NCBI GenBank assembly: GCA_947630345.1
Contig: CANRHF010000095.1
Location: 1 to 7,237 of the forward strand
DNA from: an uncultured Oscillospiraceae bacterium
Lineage (GTDB): Bacteria > Bacillota > Clostridia > Oscillospirales > Oscillospiraceae
Reading direction: 5' to 3'
DNA length: 7,237 bases
The notes under the pieces were generated by a model, which made no database searches, was not told the origin of the DNA, and saw only the letters and a list, made by a program, of their open reading frames with translations. Positions within the stretch are counted from its first letter, which is position 1. Each line of letters starts with the position of its first letter. Positions 1 to 6,634 of the stretch are shown here, piece by piece. Both the position numbers and the translations under genes were made by a program.

Positions 1-660
1 TCTCTGGTCAACCCGGAGCTGCTGGACTACGCCAAGCCGGGAGCTGAAATACACAACAGTGCTTATATGACCTTGGAGCAAGTCCTAAAGGTGATTTTGA
101 AAGCGGAGGCCCTGGGAAAAACCGTTGTCCGCCTCCACTCCGGGGATTCCAGCATCTATGGAGCGGTGCGGGAGCAGTTCGACGAGCTGGAGAAACGGGG
201 CGTCGCCTACGACGTCTGCCCCGGCGTCAGCGCCTTCTGCGGGGCGGCGGCCTCCCTGCGGGCGGAGTACACCCTGCCCGGGGTGAGCCAGACGGTGATC
301 ATCACCCGCACCGCCGGCAGGACCGCCATGCCGGAGGGGGAGGACATCCCCTCTCTGGCCCGGCACGGGGCCACCATGGTCCTCTTCCTCAGCACCGGGC
401 TGACGGAAAAGCTGCAGCAGGAGCTGCTGGCCGGGGGCTACGCCCCGGACACCCCGGTGGCGGTGGTCTACAAGGCCACCTGGCCGGATGAGAAGATCTT
501 CCGCTGCACCGTGGGGACCCTCCATGAGACTGTGGAGAAAAGCGGAATTCGCAGCACGGCCCTGATCATCGTGGGCGGCTGCATGGGACCGGAATACCTC
601 CGCTCCCGGCTCTACGCCCCGGAATTTTCCACCGGCTTCCGGGCGGGTACGGACCAATGA
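1..660 (+). CDS. cbiF: Cobalt-precorrin-4 C11-methyltransferase (5' end cut off by window edge)
   Basis: SAM-dependent methyltransferase of the cobalamin pathway (CbiF/CobM). It methylates C11 of cobalt-precorrin-4 to give cobalt-precorrin-5A, in the cytoplasm. The frame is open from base 1 and already reads SLVNPELLDYAKPGAEIHNS before the first in-frame ATG at 67. That stretch is typical CbiF sequence, so 67 is not the start and the true start lies upstream. The 219 visible residues compare with about 250 in the family, so some 35-40 residues, including the N-terminal glycine-rich SAM loop, are missing. Visible family marks, numbered within the fragment, are GDSSIYGA from residue 48, PGVSAFCGAAASL from residue 74, the TRTAGRTAMPE stretch and VVYKATWPDEKI near the C terminus. 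The stop overlaps the cbiG start as ATGA. CobM is the aerobic-pathway name; the neighbouring cbiG favours cbiF. Confidence 0.95.
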   Translation, partial: SLVNPELLDYAKPGAEIHNSAYMTLEQVLKVILKAEALGKTVVRLHSGDSSIYGAVREQFDELEKRGVAYDVCPGVSAFCGAAASLRAEYTLPGVSQTVIITRTAGRTAMPEGEDIPSLARHGATMVLFLSTGLTEKLQQELLAGGYAPDTPVAVVYKATWPDEKIFRCTVGTLHETVEKSGIRSTALIIVGGCMGPEYLRSRLYAPEFSTGFRAGTDQ

Positions 661-1676
661 TCGCCCTGCTGGCCTTCAGCCGTCAGGGCTGCCGTACCGC
701 GCGGATAATCCGAGCTGAATTTGCCGAGGAGGTCCGGCTCTATGCCCCGGAGAAGCTGGGGCAGCCGGATTTTGCCCCCACCGCCTCTCCCCTGTCGGAA
801 TTTGTCGGGCCCCTGTTCCGGCAGGCTTGCGCCCTGATCTTTGTGGGCAGCGTGGGGATCGCCATCCGGGCCATCGCCCCCCATGTCCGGGACAAGCGGA
901 CAGATCCGGCGGTGCTGGCGGTGGACGAGCTGGGGCATTTCGTCATTCCCCTGCTCTCCGGGCACATTGGCGGTGCCAACGCCCTGGCGAACCGGCTGGC
1001 GGCGGCCCTGGGGGCCACCAGCGTGGTCACCACCGCCACGGATATCAACGGCCGGTTTTCCGTGGACGCCTGGGCCGCAAGCCACGGCTATGTTCTTTCC
1101 GACATGGGCCTGGCCAAGGCGGTGTCCGCCGCCATTTTGGAGCGGGAAATTCCCATTTCATCGGCCCGGCCCCTGCCGGAGCCGCTGCCTCCGGGATTGG
1201 TGGCCGGAGACACGGGAGAATTGGGCATTCGCCTCTCCTGCCGGGAGGAAAAGCCATACAATCACACTTTGCTTTTGATCCCCAGAGTCCTCACCCTGGG
1301 CGTCGGCTGCCGCCGGGGCACGTCGAAAGAGGCCATCGCCCAGGCGGTGGAAGCGGTATTTCAGGAGGCGGGGCTGCGGCGGGAGGCGGCGGCGGAGGCG
1401 GTCACCATCGACCTGAAAAAGGACGAGGAGGGGCTGATCGCCTATTGCCGGGAGGCGGGACTTCCCCTCTCCTTTGCCTCGGCGGAGGAGCTGCGGCAGG
1501 TGCCGGGGGACTTCACCCCCTCGGAATTTGTCCGCCGGATCACCGGGGTGGACAACGTCTGCGAGCGGGCCGCCCTGCTACCGGGCGGGAATTTGATCGT
1601 GAAAAAAACGGCCCGGGCCGGGGTCACGGTGGCGGTGGCCGAACGAAATTGGGAGGTAACATCATGGGAAAAGTAA
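657..1676 (+). CDS. cbiG: Cobalt-precorrin-5A hydrolase
   Basis: CbiG opens the delta-lactone of cobalt-precorrin-5A and releases the two-carbon fragment as acetaldehyde, giving cobalt-precorrin-5B. It is a marker of the anaerobic route. The protein has 339 residues, close to the usual length. The N-terminal part holds the conserved stretch GIAIRAIAPHVRDKRTDPAV followed by DELGHFVIPLLSGHIGGAN. A more variable middle leads to the C-terminal domain, which begins LTLGVGCRRGTS and ends in a TGVDNVCERAALLPGG segment, both typical of CbiG. The ATG overlaps the cbiF stop (ATGA at 657-660) and no strong Shine-Dalgarno sequence precedes it, so translation is probably coupled to cbiF. The 3' end overlaps cbiH by 13 nt. 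Other long frames across this gene are GC-rich shadows with no family features. Confidence 0.95.
   Translation: MIALLAFSRQGCRTARIIRAEFAEEVRLYAPEKLGQPDFAPTASPLSEFVGPLFRQACALIFVGSVGIAIRAIAPHVRDKRTDPAVLAVDELGHFVIPLLSGHIGGANALANRLAAALGATSVVTTATDINGRFSVDAWAASHGYVLSDMGLAKAVSAAILEREIPISSARPLPEPLPPGLVAGDTGELGIRLSCREEKPYNHTLLLIPRVLTLGVGCRRGTSKEAIAQAVEAVFQEAGLRREAAAEAVTIDLKKDEEGLIAYCREAGLPLSFASAEELRQVPGDFTPSEFVRRITGVDNVCERAALLPGGNLIVKKTARAGVTVAVAERNWEVTSWEK
1651..1656 (+). promoter_or_regulatory. Ribosome binding site of cbiH
   Basis: GGGAGG lies 7 nt upstream of the ATG at 1664, inside the 3' end of cbiG. It fixes the start of cbiH at 1664 even though the same frame stays open far upstream, because the upstream translation is glycine/proline-rich nonsense that shadows cbiG. 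Confidence 0.75.
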
Positions 1677-2395
1677 CCGTTGTGGGCATTGGTCCCGGAA
1701 ATGGGGAAAATATGACGTTTTTGGCAGACCTTGCCCTGAAAAATTGTCAGGTTTTGGCAGGATATACGGTTTATGTAAACCTTGTAAAGGACCGCTATCC
1801 GGGAAAAGAGATCATCACCACCCCCATGACCGGGGAGACGAAGCGCTGCCGCATGGCCCTGGACGCCGCCAAGGCGGGAAAACAGGTGGCCATGGTCTGC
1901 TCCGGGGACAGCGGCGTTTACGGCATGGCGGGGCTGCTGTACGAGCTTCGTGGGGACGAAAAGGAGCCGGAAATTGAAGTGGTCCCCGGCCTGACCGCCG
2001 CCCTCAGCGGCGGGGCGCTGCTGGGAGCGCCCCTGACCCACGACTTCTGCGTTCTCAGCCTCAGTAACCGGCTGACGCTCTGGGAGCTGATCGAAAAGCG
2101 GCTGGACGCCGCCGCGGCCGGGGATTACACCCTGGTTCTCTACAACCCCGCCAGCGGGGCCCGGCCCGACACGCTCCGGCTGGCCTGTGAGCGGCTTTTG
2201 CGGGTCCTTCCGGGGGACCGGCCCTGCGGCATTGCCCGGAACATTGGCCGGGAGGGGGAAAGCTGGGAACTTTTAACGCTGGAACAGCTCCGGGACTATC
2301 CGGCGGACATGTTCTGCACCGCCTTTGTCGGCAATTCCACTACCCAGATCATCGGCGGCAAGCTGGTGACCCCCAGAGGGTACCCCAATGTGTAA
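1664..2395 (+). CDS. cbiH: Cobalt-precorrin-3B C17-methyltransferase
   Basis: CbiH (CobJ family) methylates C17 of cobalt-factor III/cobalt-precorrin-3B and drives the ring contraction that produces the corrin-type skeleton, giving cobalt-precorrin-4. The 243-residue length is normal. The start is set by the ribosome binding site at 1651-1656 and by the immediate SAM-binding motif VTVVGIGPG at residues 4-12. Further marks are TPMTGETKRC, the second glycine motif CSGDSGVYGMAG, VVPGLTAALSGGALLGAPL with LTHDFCVLSLS after it, LVLYNPASGARP in the C-terminal half, and the terminal FVGNST region. The gene overlaps cbiG by 13 nt at its start and the next gene by 8 nt at its stop. In the pathway it acts before CbiF and CbiG, so gene order does not follow reaction order here. 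Confidence 0.95.
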   Translation: MGKVTVVGIGPGNGENMTFLADLALKNCQVLAGYTVYVNLVKDRYPGKEIITTPMTGETKRCRMALDAAKAGKQVAMVCSGDSGVYGMAGLLYELRGDEKEPEIEVVPGLTAALSGGALLGAPLTHDFCVLSLSNRLTLWELIEKRLDAAAAGDYTLVLYNPASGARPDTLRLACERLLRVLPGDRPCGIARNIGREGESWELLTLEQLRDYPADMFCTAFVGNSTTQIIGGKLVTPRGYPNV

Positions 2396-4334
2396 GCTCT
2401 GCGTCTTTGCCGGCACCAGCGAGGGCCGGCTGCTGGTATCTTGGCTTGCCGGGCAGCCGGTTTCCGTCACCGTCTGCGTGGCAACGGAGTACGGGGAAAG
2501 TCTGCTCCCCCAGGGGGAAAACCTGACCGTTTCCGCCAAGCGGCTGACACGGGAGGAGATGGCTGCCCTCTTTGCCCGGGAACGGTTTGATCTGGTCATC
2601 GACGCCACCCACCCCTATGCCCAAGAGGTGACGGAAAATCTCCAGACCGCCTGCCGAGAGACCGGGATTTCCTATCTGCGGCTGCTCCGAACCGGAGGAG
2701 AAGCGGCCCCAGGCCGGTATTTTTCCGAGATCGATCAGGCCATTGCCTATCTGTCCGGCACTGAGGGGATCATCTATCTCTCCACCGGCAGCAAGGAACT
2801 GACAAAATTTGCGGGGATCCCGGACTTTGCCCAGCGGGTCTACGCCCGGGTGCTGCCTATGGAGGCCAGTCTGGCGGCCTGCCGGGAGGCGGGGCTTCCC
2901 CCTGCCCATATCCACGCCATGCAGGGGCCCTTTTCCCGGGAAATGAACCGGGTGGCCCTGGCCATGACGGGAGCCAAATTCCTGGTGACCAAGGAGGCCG
3001 GGCCCGCCGGCGGCTTTGGGGAAAAGGCCCAGGCCGCCCAGGATGTGGGGGCGGAGCTGGTGGTCATTGGCCGCCCGCCCCAGGGGGAGGGGCTGTCCTT
3101 AGAGGAGACGATCTCCCTGCTGGAGGCCCGGTTTTCCCTCCGCCGCCAGCCCCAGGTCACAGTCGTGGGCATTGGCCCGGGGAGTCTCCAGGGCCTGACC
3201 CTGGAAGCCCACCAGGCCATTCGGGAGGCGGACTGCCTGATCGGCGCCAAGCGAATGCTGGCCCTGGCCGCCCCCGGGCAGGCGGCGTACCCCGCCATCG
3301 CGCCGGAGGCCATCGTGGCCCTGATCCGGAGCCACCCGGAATACACCCGATTCGCCGTCCTCCTGTCGGGGGACACGGGATTTTACAGTGGCGCCAAGAA
3401 ACTGCTGCCCCTGCTTTCCGGCTGCCCTGTGACGGTCCTGCCGGGGATCAGCAGCCTCAGCGCCCTCTGCGCCAGACTGGGGGTCTCCTACGAGGATGTC
3501 TTCCCTGTCAGCCTCCACGGGCGGGACACCGATATCCTCCCCTGGGTGGCCCGGCATCAAAAGGTCTTTGCCCTGGTGGGCGGGGAGAACGGCATTGCCC
3601 AGCTCTGCGCGCGGCTGACCCAGGGCGGCTTCGGCGAGGCCCAGGTCACCGTGGGGCAGAATCTGGGCTACCCGGAGGAAAATATTGTCACCGCGCCGGC
3701 CCGGGCGCTCCAGGAGCGGCCCTTCCCCTCCCTCAGCGTGGCCCTCATTCAGCATGACAAGCCTTGGAAGGCGGCCATCGGCCTTCCCGACGAGGCGTTT
3801 CTCCGCGGCGAGGGCATCCCCATGACCAAAAGCGAGGTGCGGGCGGTGTGCCTGTCCAAGCTGGCGCTGCCGGAGGACGCGATTTGCTGGGATGTAGGGG
3901 CAGGCACCGGCTCGGTGTCCGTGGAAATGGCCCTCTCCGCTCCCCGGGGGCAAGTGTACGCCATTGAGAAAAAAGCGGAGGCCCTGACCCTGCTAAACAA
4001 AAACCGGGAGCGATTCCTGCTGGAAAATCTGATCCCCGTGGCCGGGGCCGCCCCGGAGGCGTGCCAAACTCTGCCGCCGCCCAGCCATGTGTTCCTGGGC
4101 GGGGCCGGGCGGGAGCTGCCCGCGATCCTGGAACTGATCCGGGAGAAGAATCCCAAGGCCCGGATCGTCGCCACCGCCATCACGTTGGAGTCTGTGGGAC
4201 TTCTGAACGCCGCCATGGCGGACTTTGCCTGCGCCGAGGCGGTCTGCGTCACGGTGGCCCGGGACAAAAAGGCGGGGCCGTACCATCTGATGATGGGGCA
4301 GAACCCGGTGTACATCTTCACCTTTCAAAACTGA
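2388..4334 (+). CDS. cbiJ-cbiET: Three-domain fusion: cobalt-precorrin-6A reductase (CbiJ) + C5-methyltransferase (CbiE) + decarboxylating C15-methyltransferase (CbiT)
   Basis: One uninterrupted 648-residue frame carries three consecutive pathway activities. Residues 1 to about 250 are CbiJ/CobK: AGTSEGR at 8-14, DATHPYA at 72-78, STGSKEL, MQGPFSREMN and TKEAG at 201-205. This domain would reduce cobalt-precorrin-6A to 6B with a nicotinamide cofactor. Residues about 257-463 are CbiE: VVGIGPG at 259-265, LSGDTGFYSGAK around 328-337, VLPGISSLSALCARLG and SLHGRD around 375-380. Residues about 465-648 are CbiT: GLPDEAF, then MTKSEVRAVCLSKL from 479, and the Rossmann SAM motif DVGAGTGSVSVE from 502. 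CbiT decarboxylates and methylates C15; CbiE methylates C5. CbiE-CbiT fusions are well known (CobL in the aerobic pathway); adding CbiJ at the front is the less usual feature. The ATG overlaps the cbiH stop (ATGTGTAA), with a weak AGAGGG 7 nt upstream. No internal stop or frameshift is visible at either junction. Confidence 0.93.
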   Translation: MCKLCVFAGTSEGRLLVSWLAGQPVSVTVCVATEYGESLLPQGENLTVSAKRLTREEMAALFARERFDLVIDATHPYAQEVTENLQTACRETGISYLRLLRTGGEAAPGRYFSEIDQAIAYLSGTEGIIYLSTGSKELTKFAGIPDFAQRVYARVLPMEASLAACREAGLPPAHIHAMQGPFSREMNRVALAMTGAKFLVTKEAGPAGGFGEKAQAAQDVGAELVVIGRPPQGEGLSLEETISLLEARFSLRRQPQVTVVGIGPGSLQGLTLEAHQAIREADCLIGAKRMLALAAPGQAAYPAIAPEAIVALIRSHPEYTRFAVLLSGDTGFYSGAKKLLPLLSGCPVTVLPGISSLSALCARLGVSYEDVFPVSLHGRDTDILPWVARHQKVFALVGGENGIAQLCARLTQGGFGEAQVTVGQNLGYPEENIVTAPARALQERPFPSLSVALIQHDKPWKAAIGLPDEAFLRGEGIPMTKSEVRAVCLSKLALPEDAICWDVGAGTGSVSVEMALSAPRGQVYAIEKKAEALTLLNKNRERFLLENLIPVAGAAPEACQTLPPPSHVFLGGAGRELPAILELIREKNPKARIVATAITLESVGLLNAAMADFACAEAVCVTVARDKKAGPYHLMMGQNPVYIFTFQN

Positions 4335-4336
4335 GG
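4333..4336 (+). promoter_or_regulatory. Ribosome binding site of cobQ
   Basis: GAGG lies over the last two bases of the upstream TGA stop, 7 nt before the ATG at 4344. It supports that start and suggests that terminating ribosomes re-initiate on cobQ. Confidence 0.65.
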
Positions 4337-4343
4337 TAGAGCT

Positions 4344-5807
4344 ATGGCATACTCCATTATGATCCAGGGCACCATGTCCAACGCCGGCAAGAGTCTGATC
4401 GCGGCGGGCCTGTGCCGCCTGTTCCGCCAGGACGGCTACCGGGTGGCCCCCTTCAAGAGCCAGAACATGGCCCTCAATTCCTTCATCACCGCCGACGGCG
4501 GGGAGATGGGCCGGGCCCAGGTGGTCCAGGCGGAGGCGGCGGGCATCGCCCCAGACGTGCGAATGAATCCCATTCTCCTGAAGCCCACCACCGACGTGGG
4601 CAGCCAGGTCATCGTCGCCGGGCAGGTCCAGGGCAATATGCGGGCCATGGAATACTACCGCCGGAAGCGGGATTACATCCCCGCCATTCTGGAGGCCTAC
4701 CGGTCCCTGGCGGCGGAATTCGACATCATCGTCATCGAGGGGGCCGGAAGCCCGGCGGAGATCAATCTCAAGGGCGCCGACATTGTGAACATGGGCATGG
4801 CCCGCATGGCGGACGCGCCGGTGTTCCTGGTGGGCGACATCGACCGGGGCGGGGTCTTCGCCCAGCTCTACGGCACCGTGGCCCTGCTGGAGCCGGAAGA
4901 GCGGGCCCGGATCAAGGGCACCATCATCAACAAATTCCGGGGCGACCGGGCCATTCTGGAGCCGGGGCTAAAGCAGCTGGAGGCCCTCTGCGGCGTGCCG
5001 GTGGCGGGGGTCGTGCCCTTTACCCAGGTGGACATTGACGACGAGGACAGTCTCAGCAGCCGCTTTTCCCCCAGGGAGGAGCAAAAGCTGATCGATATCG
5101 CCGTGATCCGCCTGCCCCGCATCTCCAATTTCACCGACTTTTCCCCCCTGGAACGGTACGCCAACGTATCGGTGCGGTATGTGGAGCGGGTGTCCCAGCT
5201 CCGGCAGCCGGATCTGATCTTCCTCCCCGGCACCAAAAGCACCATCTCCGACCTGCTCTGGCTGCGGCAGAGCGGCCTGGAAGCCGCAGTGTTGAAGGCG
5301 GCGGCCAGCGGCACGCCGATATTCGGGATCTGCGGCGGCTATCAGATGCTGGGCAGGACTATTTCCGACCCAGAGAGGGTGGAGGCGGGCAGTCCTCAGA
5401 CGGTTCGGGGCATGGGGCTGCTGAAGCTGGACACGGTTTTTCACGGGGAGAAGGTCCAGACCCAAGTCAGCGGCCGTTTTGGGATCCTGCCCGGGCTGCT
5501 GGCCCCCCTGACCGGGCTCCGGTATCAGGGCTATGAAATTCACATGGGCCGGTCTGGGGAGGCGCTGCCCCCCATCGTCTGCCAGGGGGCGGTCTACGGC
5601 AGCTATATTCACGGACTGTTCGACGCCCCGGGGATCGCGGACTCCCTGCTCCAATCGCTATGTCGGAAAAAGGGCGTGGATTTTGCCCAGCTCCAAGCCT
5701 TCGACGCCACCGCCTACAAGCAGCGCCAGTATGACAAGCTGGCTCAGGTCCTCCGGGAGAGCCTGGACATGGACCTGATCTACAAGGCCCTGCGGAAGCA
5801 GCTTTAG
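4344..5807 (+). CDS. cobQ: Adenosylcobyric acid synthase (glutamine-hydrolysing)
   Basis: CobQ/CbiP uses ATP and glutamine to amidate the four side chains b, d, e and g of adenosylcobyrinic acid a,c-diamide, giving adenosylcobyric acid. The 487-residue length is normal. The N-terminal half is the dethiobiotin-synthetase-like ATPase domain: phosphate-binding loop GTMSNAGKS at residues 9-17, FKSQNMALNSF just after it, IEGAGSPAEINL, and LVGDIDRGGVFAQLYGT. The C-terminal half is a class I glutamine amidotransferase (GATase1): LPGTKSTI, the nucleophile elbow FGICGGYQMLG with Cys330, and the catalytic-type His423 in SYIHGLFD. Everything needed for activity appears intact. It is the last gene of the plus-strand operon, 9 nt after the fusion gene, and runs straight into a terminator. 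The last four codons and stop are part of a tandem duplication (see the repeat entry). Confidence 0.96.
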   Translation: MAYSIMIQGTMSNAGKSLIAAGLCRLFRQDGYRVAPFKSQNMALNSFITADGGEMGRAQVVQAEAAGIAPDVRMNPILLKPTTDVGSQVIVAGQVQGNMRAMEYYRRKRDYIPAILEAYRSLAAEFDIIVIEGAGSPAEINLKGADIVNMGMARMADAPVFLVGDIDRGGVFAQLYGTVALLEPEERARIKGTIINKFRGDRAILEPGLKQLEALCGVPVAGVVPFTQVDIDDEDSLSSRFSPREEQKLIDIAVIRLPRISNFTDFSPLERYANVSVRYVERVSQLRQPDLIFLPGTKSTISDLLWLRQSGLEAAVLKAAASGTPIFGICGGYQMLGRTISDPERVEAGSPQTVRGMGLLKLDTVFHGEKVQTQVSGRFGILPGLLAPLTGLRYQGYEIHMGRSGEALPPIVCQGAVYGSYIHGLFDAPGIADSLLQSLCRKKGVDFAQLQAFDATAYKQRQYDKLAQVLRESLDMDLIYKALRKQL

Positions 5808-5809
5808 CT

Positions 5810-5850
5810 ATTGCCGCCCCCTGCCGGGGGGCGGCAATGGTTATGTTTTT
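5810..5850 (+). terminator. Intrinsic terminator 1 of the cobalamin operon
   Basis: A 12-bp perfect stem (5810-5821 with 5827-5838, arm ATTGCCGCCCCC) closes a 5-nt loop. A run of five T follows at 5846-5850, offset 7 nt from the stem. It begins 3 nt after the cobQ stop codon. The offset T run may make it less efficient than a textbook terminator. Confidence 0.75.
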
Positions 5851-5869
5851 GCGGAAGGAGCTTTAGCTT

Positions 5870-5907
5870 TTGCCGCCTCCGGGTGGGGGCGGCAATGCCT
5901 ATTTTTT
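5870..5907 (+). terminator. Intrinsic terminator 2 (duplicate copy)
   Basis: An 11-bp stem (5870-5880 with 5885-5895, one T-G pair) closes a 4-nt loop, with six T at 5902-5907. The outer stem TTGCCGCC/GGCGGCAA is identical to that of terminator 1. It is likely a backup terminator for transcripts that pass the first. In the opposite orientation no T tract follows the stem, so it probably does not end the minus-strand transcript. Confidence 0.72.
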
Positions 5908-5978
5908 GCGGTAAAATTAGGTGGGAATTTTATTTTTCCTTTCGATTCGCGACGCAATTTATTACAAACGCGATTGAA

Positions 5979-6107
5979 TTAGCCATCAATCCCGCATTCA
6001 ACAAAATTTGATTCTTTCCATCCTGAAAAAATACAAAGAGCCAGACAAATTAAACCGGCCAGCGCAAAAGCAATGCCCCAAAATAATAGAATTCCTTTTT
6101 TACTCAT
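5979..6107 (-). CDS. Small single-pass membrane protein, 42 residues
   Basis: Not a family I recognise. The frame encodes 42 residues: a short basic N terminus (MSKKG), one long hydrophobic stretch at residues 5-28 rich in Leu, Ile, Ala and Phe with Cys at 21 and 25, then a polar tail SGWKESNFVECGIDG. This predicts one membrane helix with the N terminus probably inside. The ATG follows the stop codon of the upstream regulator with no gap (TAAATG), and a GAAGGA Shine-Dalgarno sequence lies 7 nt upstream inside that gene. This is strong support for a real, translationally coupled gene despite its size. It may work with the membrane part of the regulator, but that is inference from position and shared membrane character only. 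Confidence 0.7.
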   Translation of the reverse strand: MSKKGILLFWGIAFALAGLICLALCIFSGWKESNFVECGIDG

Positions 6108-6575
6108 TTATAAATCCTTCCCTTTCCGGCATTTTGACCGTATAATAAGGATCATTCCCAGCAGCATAAGCGGAAAAGAAATGCCAAGCGCGAAACCGGA
6201 AAGCATCTCTTGAATATCCGTTCCGCCAATGAACTGTGAAAAGATCAGAAAAACGATTCCAGAAAGGGATATTACAATGCCAATCAGCATGAATTTCTTA
6301 TTTTTAAGGTCTCGCGCTTCCTTCATCATTTGCAGGATCCGCTGATGATCGTATGGATGGACGCTTTTTTCTTCTCCATCAAGCAATTCCGCTACAGTAA
6401 TATTTAATTCCTGACACAGCGGTTCCATAATGGAGTAATCGGGCATACACTTTCCTGTTTCCCATTTTGAAATCGTTTTATGGGAAACGCCCAGCCGTTC
6501 GGCAAGCTGCTCTTGCGTTAAATTTCGCTCTTTCCGCTTTTTGAATATAAATCTACCGATTGCGATCTGATCCAT
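6108..6575 (-). CDS. XRE-family helix-turn-helix regulator with two C-terminal membrane segments
   Basis: A 155-residue protein. Residues about 7-62 form a Cro/C1-type DNA-binding domain: RKERNLTQEQLAERLGV, then SHKTISKWETGK as the recognition-helix region, and LCQELNITVAELLDGE as the closing helices. A charged linker (residues 68-94) leads to two hydrophobic segments at about 95-117 and 125-146, joined by a short polar loop, with a basic tail (RSKCRKGKDL). This layout suggests a regulator anchored in the membrane with its DNA-binding domain in the cytoplasm. The start at 6575 is backed by a GGAGGA site and a TATAAT box upstream. It is co-transcribed with the 42-residue membrane protein and converges on the cobalamin operon; nothing ties it to cobalamin control. 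Target genes are unknown, and autoregulation is common in this family but is not shown here. Confidence 0.88.
   Translation of the reverse strand: MDQIAIGRFIFKKRKERNLTQEQLAERLGVSHKTISKWETGKCMPDYSIMEPLCQELNITVAELLDGEEKSVHPYDHQRILQMMKEARDLKNKKFMLIGIVISLSGIVFLIFSQFIGGTDIQEMLSGFALGISFPLMLLGMILIIRSKCRKGKDL
6115..6120 (-). promoter_or_regulatory. Ribosome binding site of the 42-residue membrane protein
   Basis: On the minus strand GAAGGA lies 7 nt before the ATG at 6107-6105, within the last codons of the regulator gene. It is the main reason for accepting this very short frame as a gene. Confidence 0.65.
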
Positions 6576-6583
6576 ATCTTCAT

Positions 6584-6589
6584 TCCTCC
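6584..6589 (-). promoter_or_regulatory. Ribosome binding site of the XRE regulator
   Basis: On the minus strand GGAGGA lies 8 nt before the ATG at 6575-6573. A second ATG at 6583-6581 is out of frame and too close to the site to be used. Confidence 0.75.
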
Positions 6590-6607
6590 AGCGTGTCTTT
6601 TGGATAG

Positions 6608-6634
6608 ATTATACCTTTTTTGCCCTGAAAACAA
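6608..6634 (-). promoter_or_regulatory. Probable sigma-A promoter of the XRE regulator and small membrane protein
   Basis: On the minus strand a perfect TATAAT occupies 6613-6608. A weak -35 candidate TTGTTT lies at 6634-6629, giving a short 15-nt spacer. Transcription would begin near 6601, giving a leader of about 25 nt that contains the GGAGGA site. The -10 box is convincing; the -35 is poor, so the promoter may be weak or need an activator. Confidence 0.55.

Larger units (their letters stand above)
5791..5907 (+). repeat. Imperfect tandem duplication (unit about 59 nt) of the cobQ 3' end and terminator
   Basis: Copy 1 runs from about 5791 to 5849 and copy 2 from about 5850 to 5907. Both open with TGCGGAAG(C/G)AGCTTTAGCT, continue with TTGCCGCC, a variable hairpin top and GGCGGCAATG, and end in a T run. 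Copy 1 includes the final cobQ codons (Arg-Lys-Gln-Leu) and its TAG. Copy 2 would read Arg-Lys-Glu-Leu-stop in the matching frame but lies after the stop. The bases TGCGG occur again at 5907-5911, as if a third unit began there. Differences are concentrated in the hairpin tops and the bases before the T runs. Confidence 0.85.

Noticed and set aside
827..1663. Long upstream extension of the cbiH frame
   Set aside because: The translation is glycine/proline/arginine-rich with no family match and lies over cbiG; the cbiH family sequence begins exactly at the ATG at 1664 after a good ribosome binding site.
5855..5914. AAGGAG followed by a TTG-started 14-codon frame inside the second terminator copy
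   Set aside because: The AAGGAG is a one-base variant of the duplicated cobQ 3' end and the frame lies entirely within the hairpin; no sign of a real leader peptide.
5944..5976. Possible hairpin using TCGCG and CGCGA downstream of the 42-residue gene
   Set aside because: Only five paired bases with a loop of about 20 nt and no T run in either direction; not a credible terminator.
5811..6011. Plus-strand frame of 66 codons starting just after cobQ
   Set aside because: It runs straight through both terminator hairpins and the T runs, has no ribosome binding site, and its composition follows the hairpin repeats; the same DNA holds the real minus-strand small gene at its far end.
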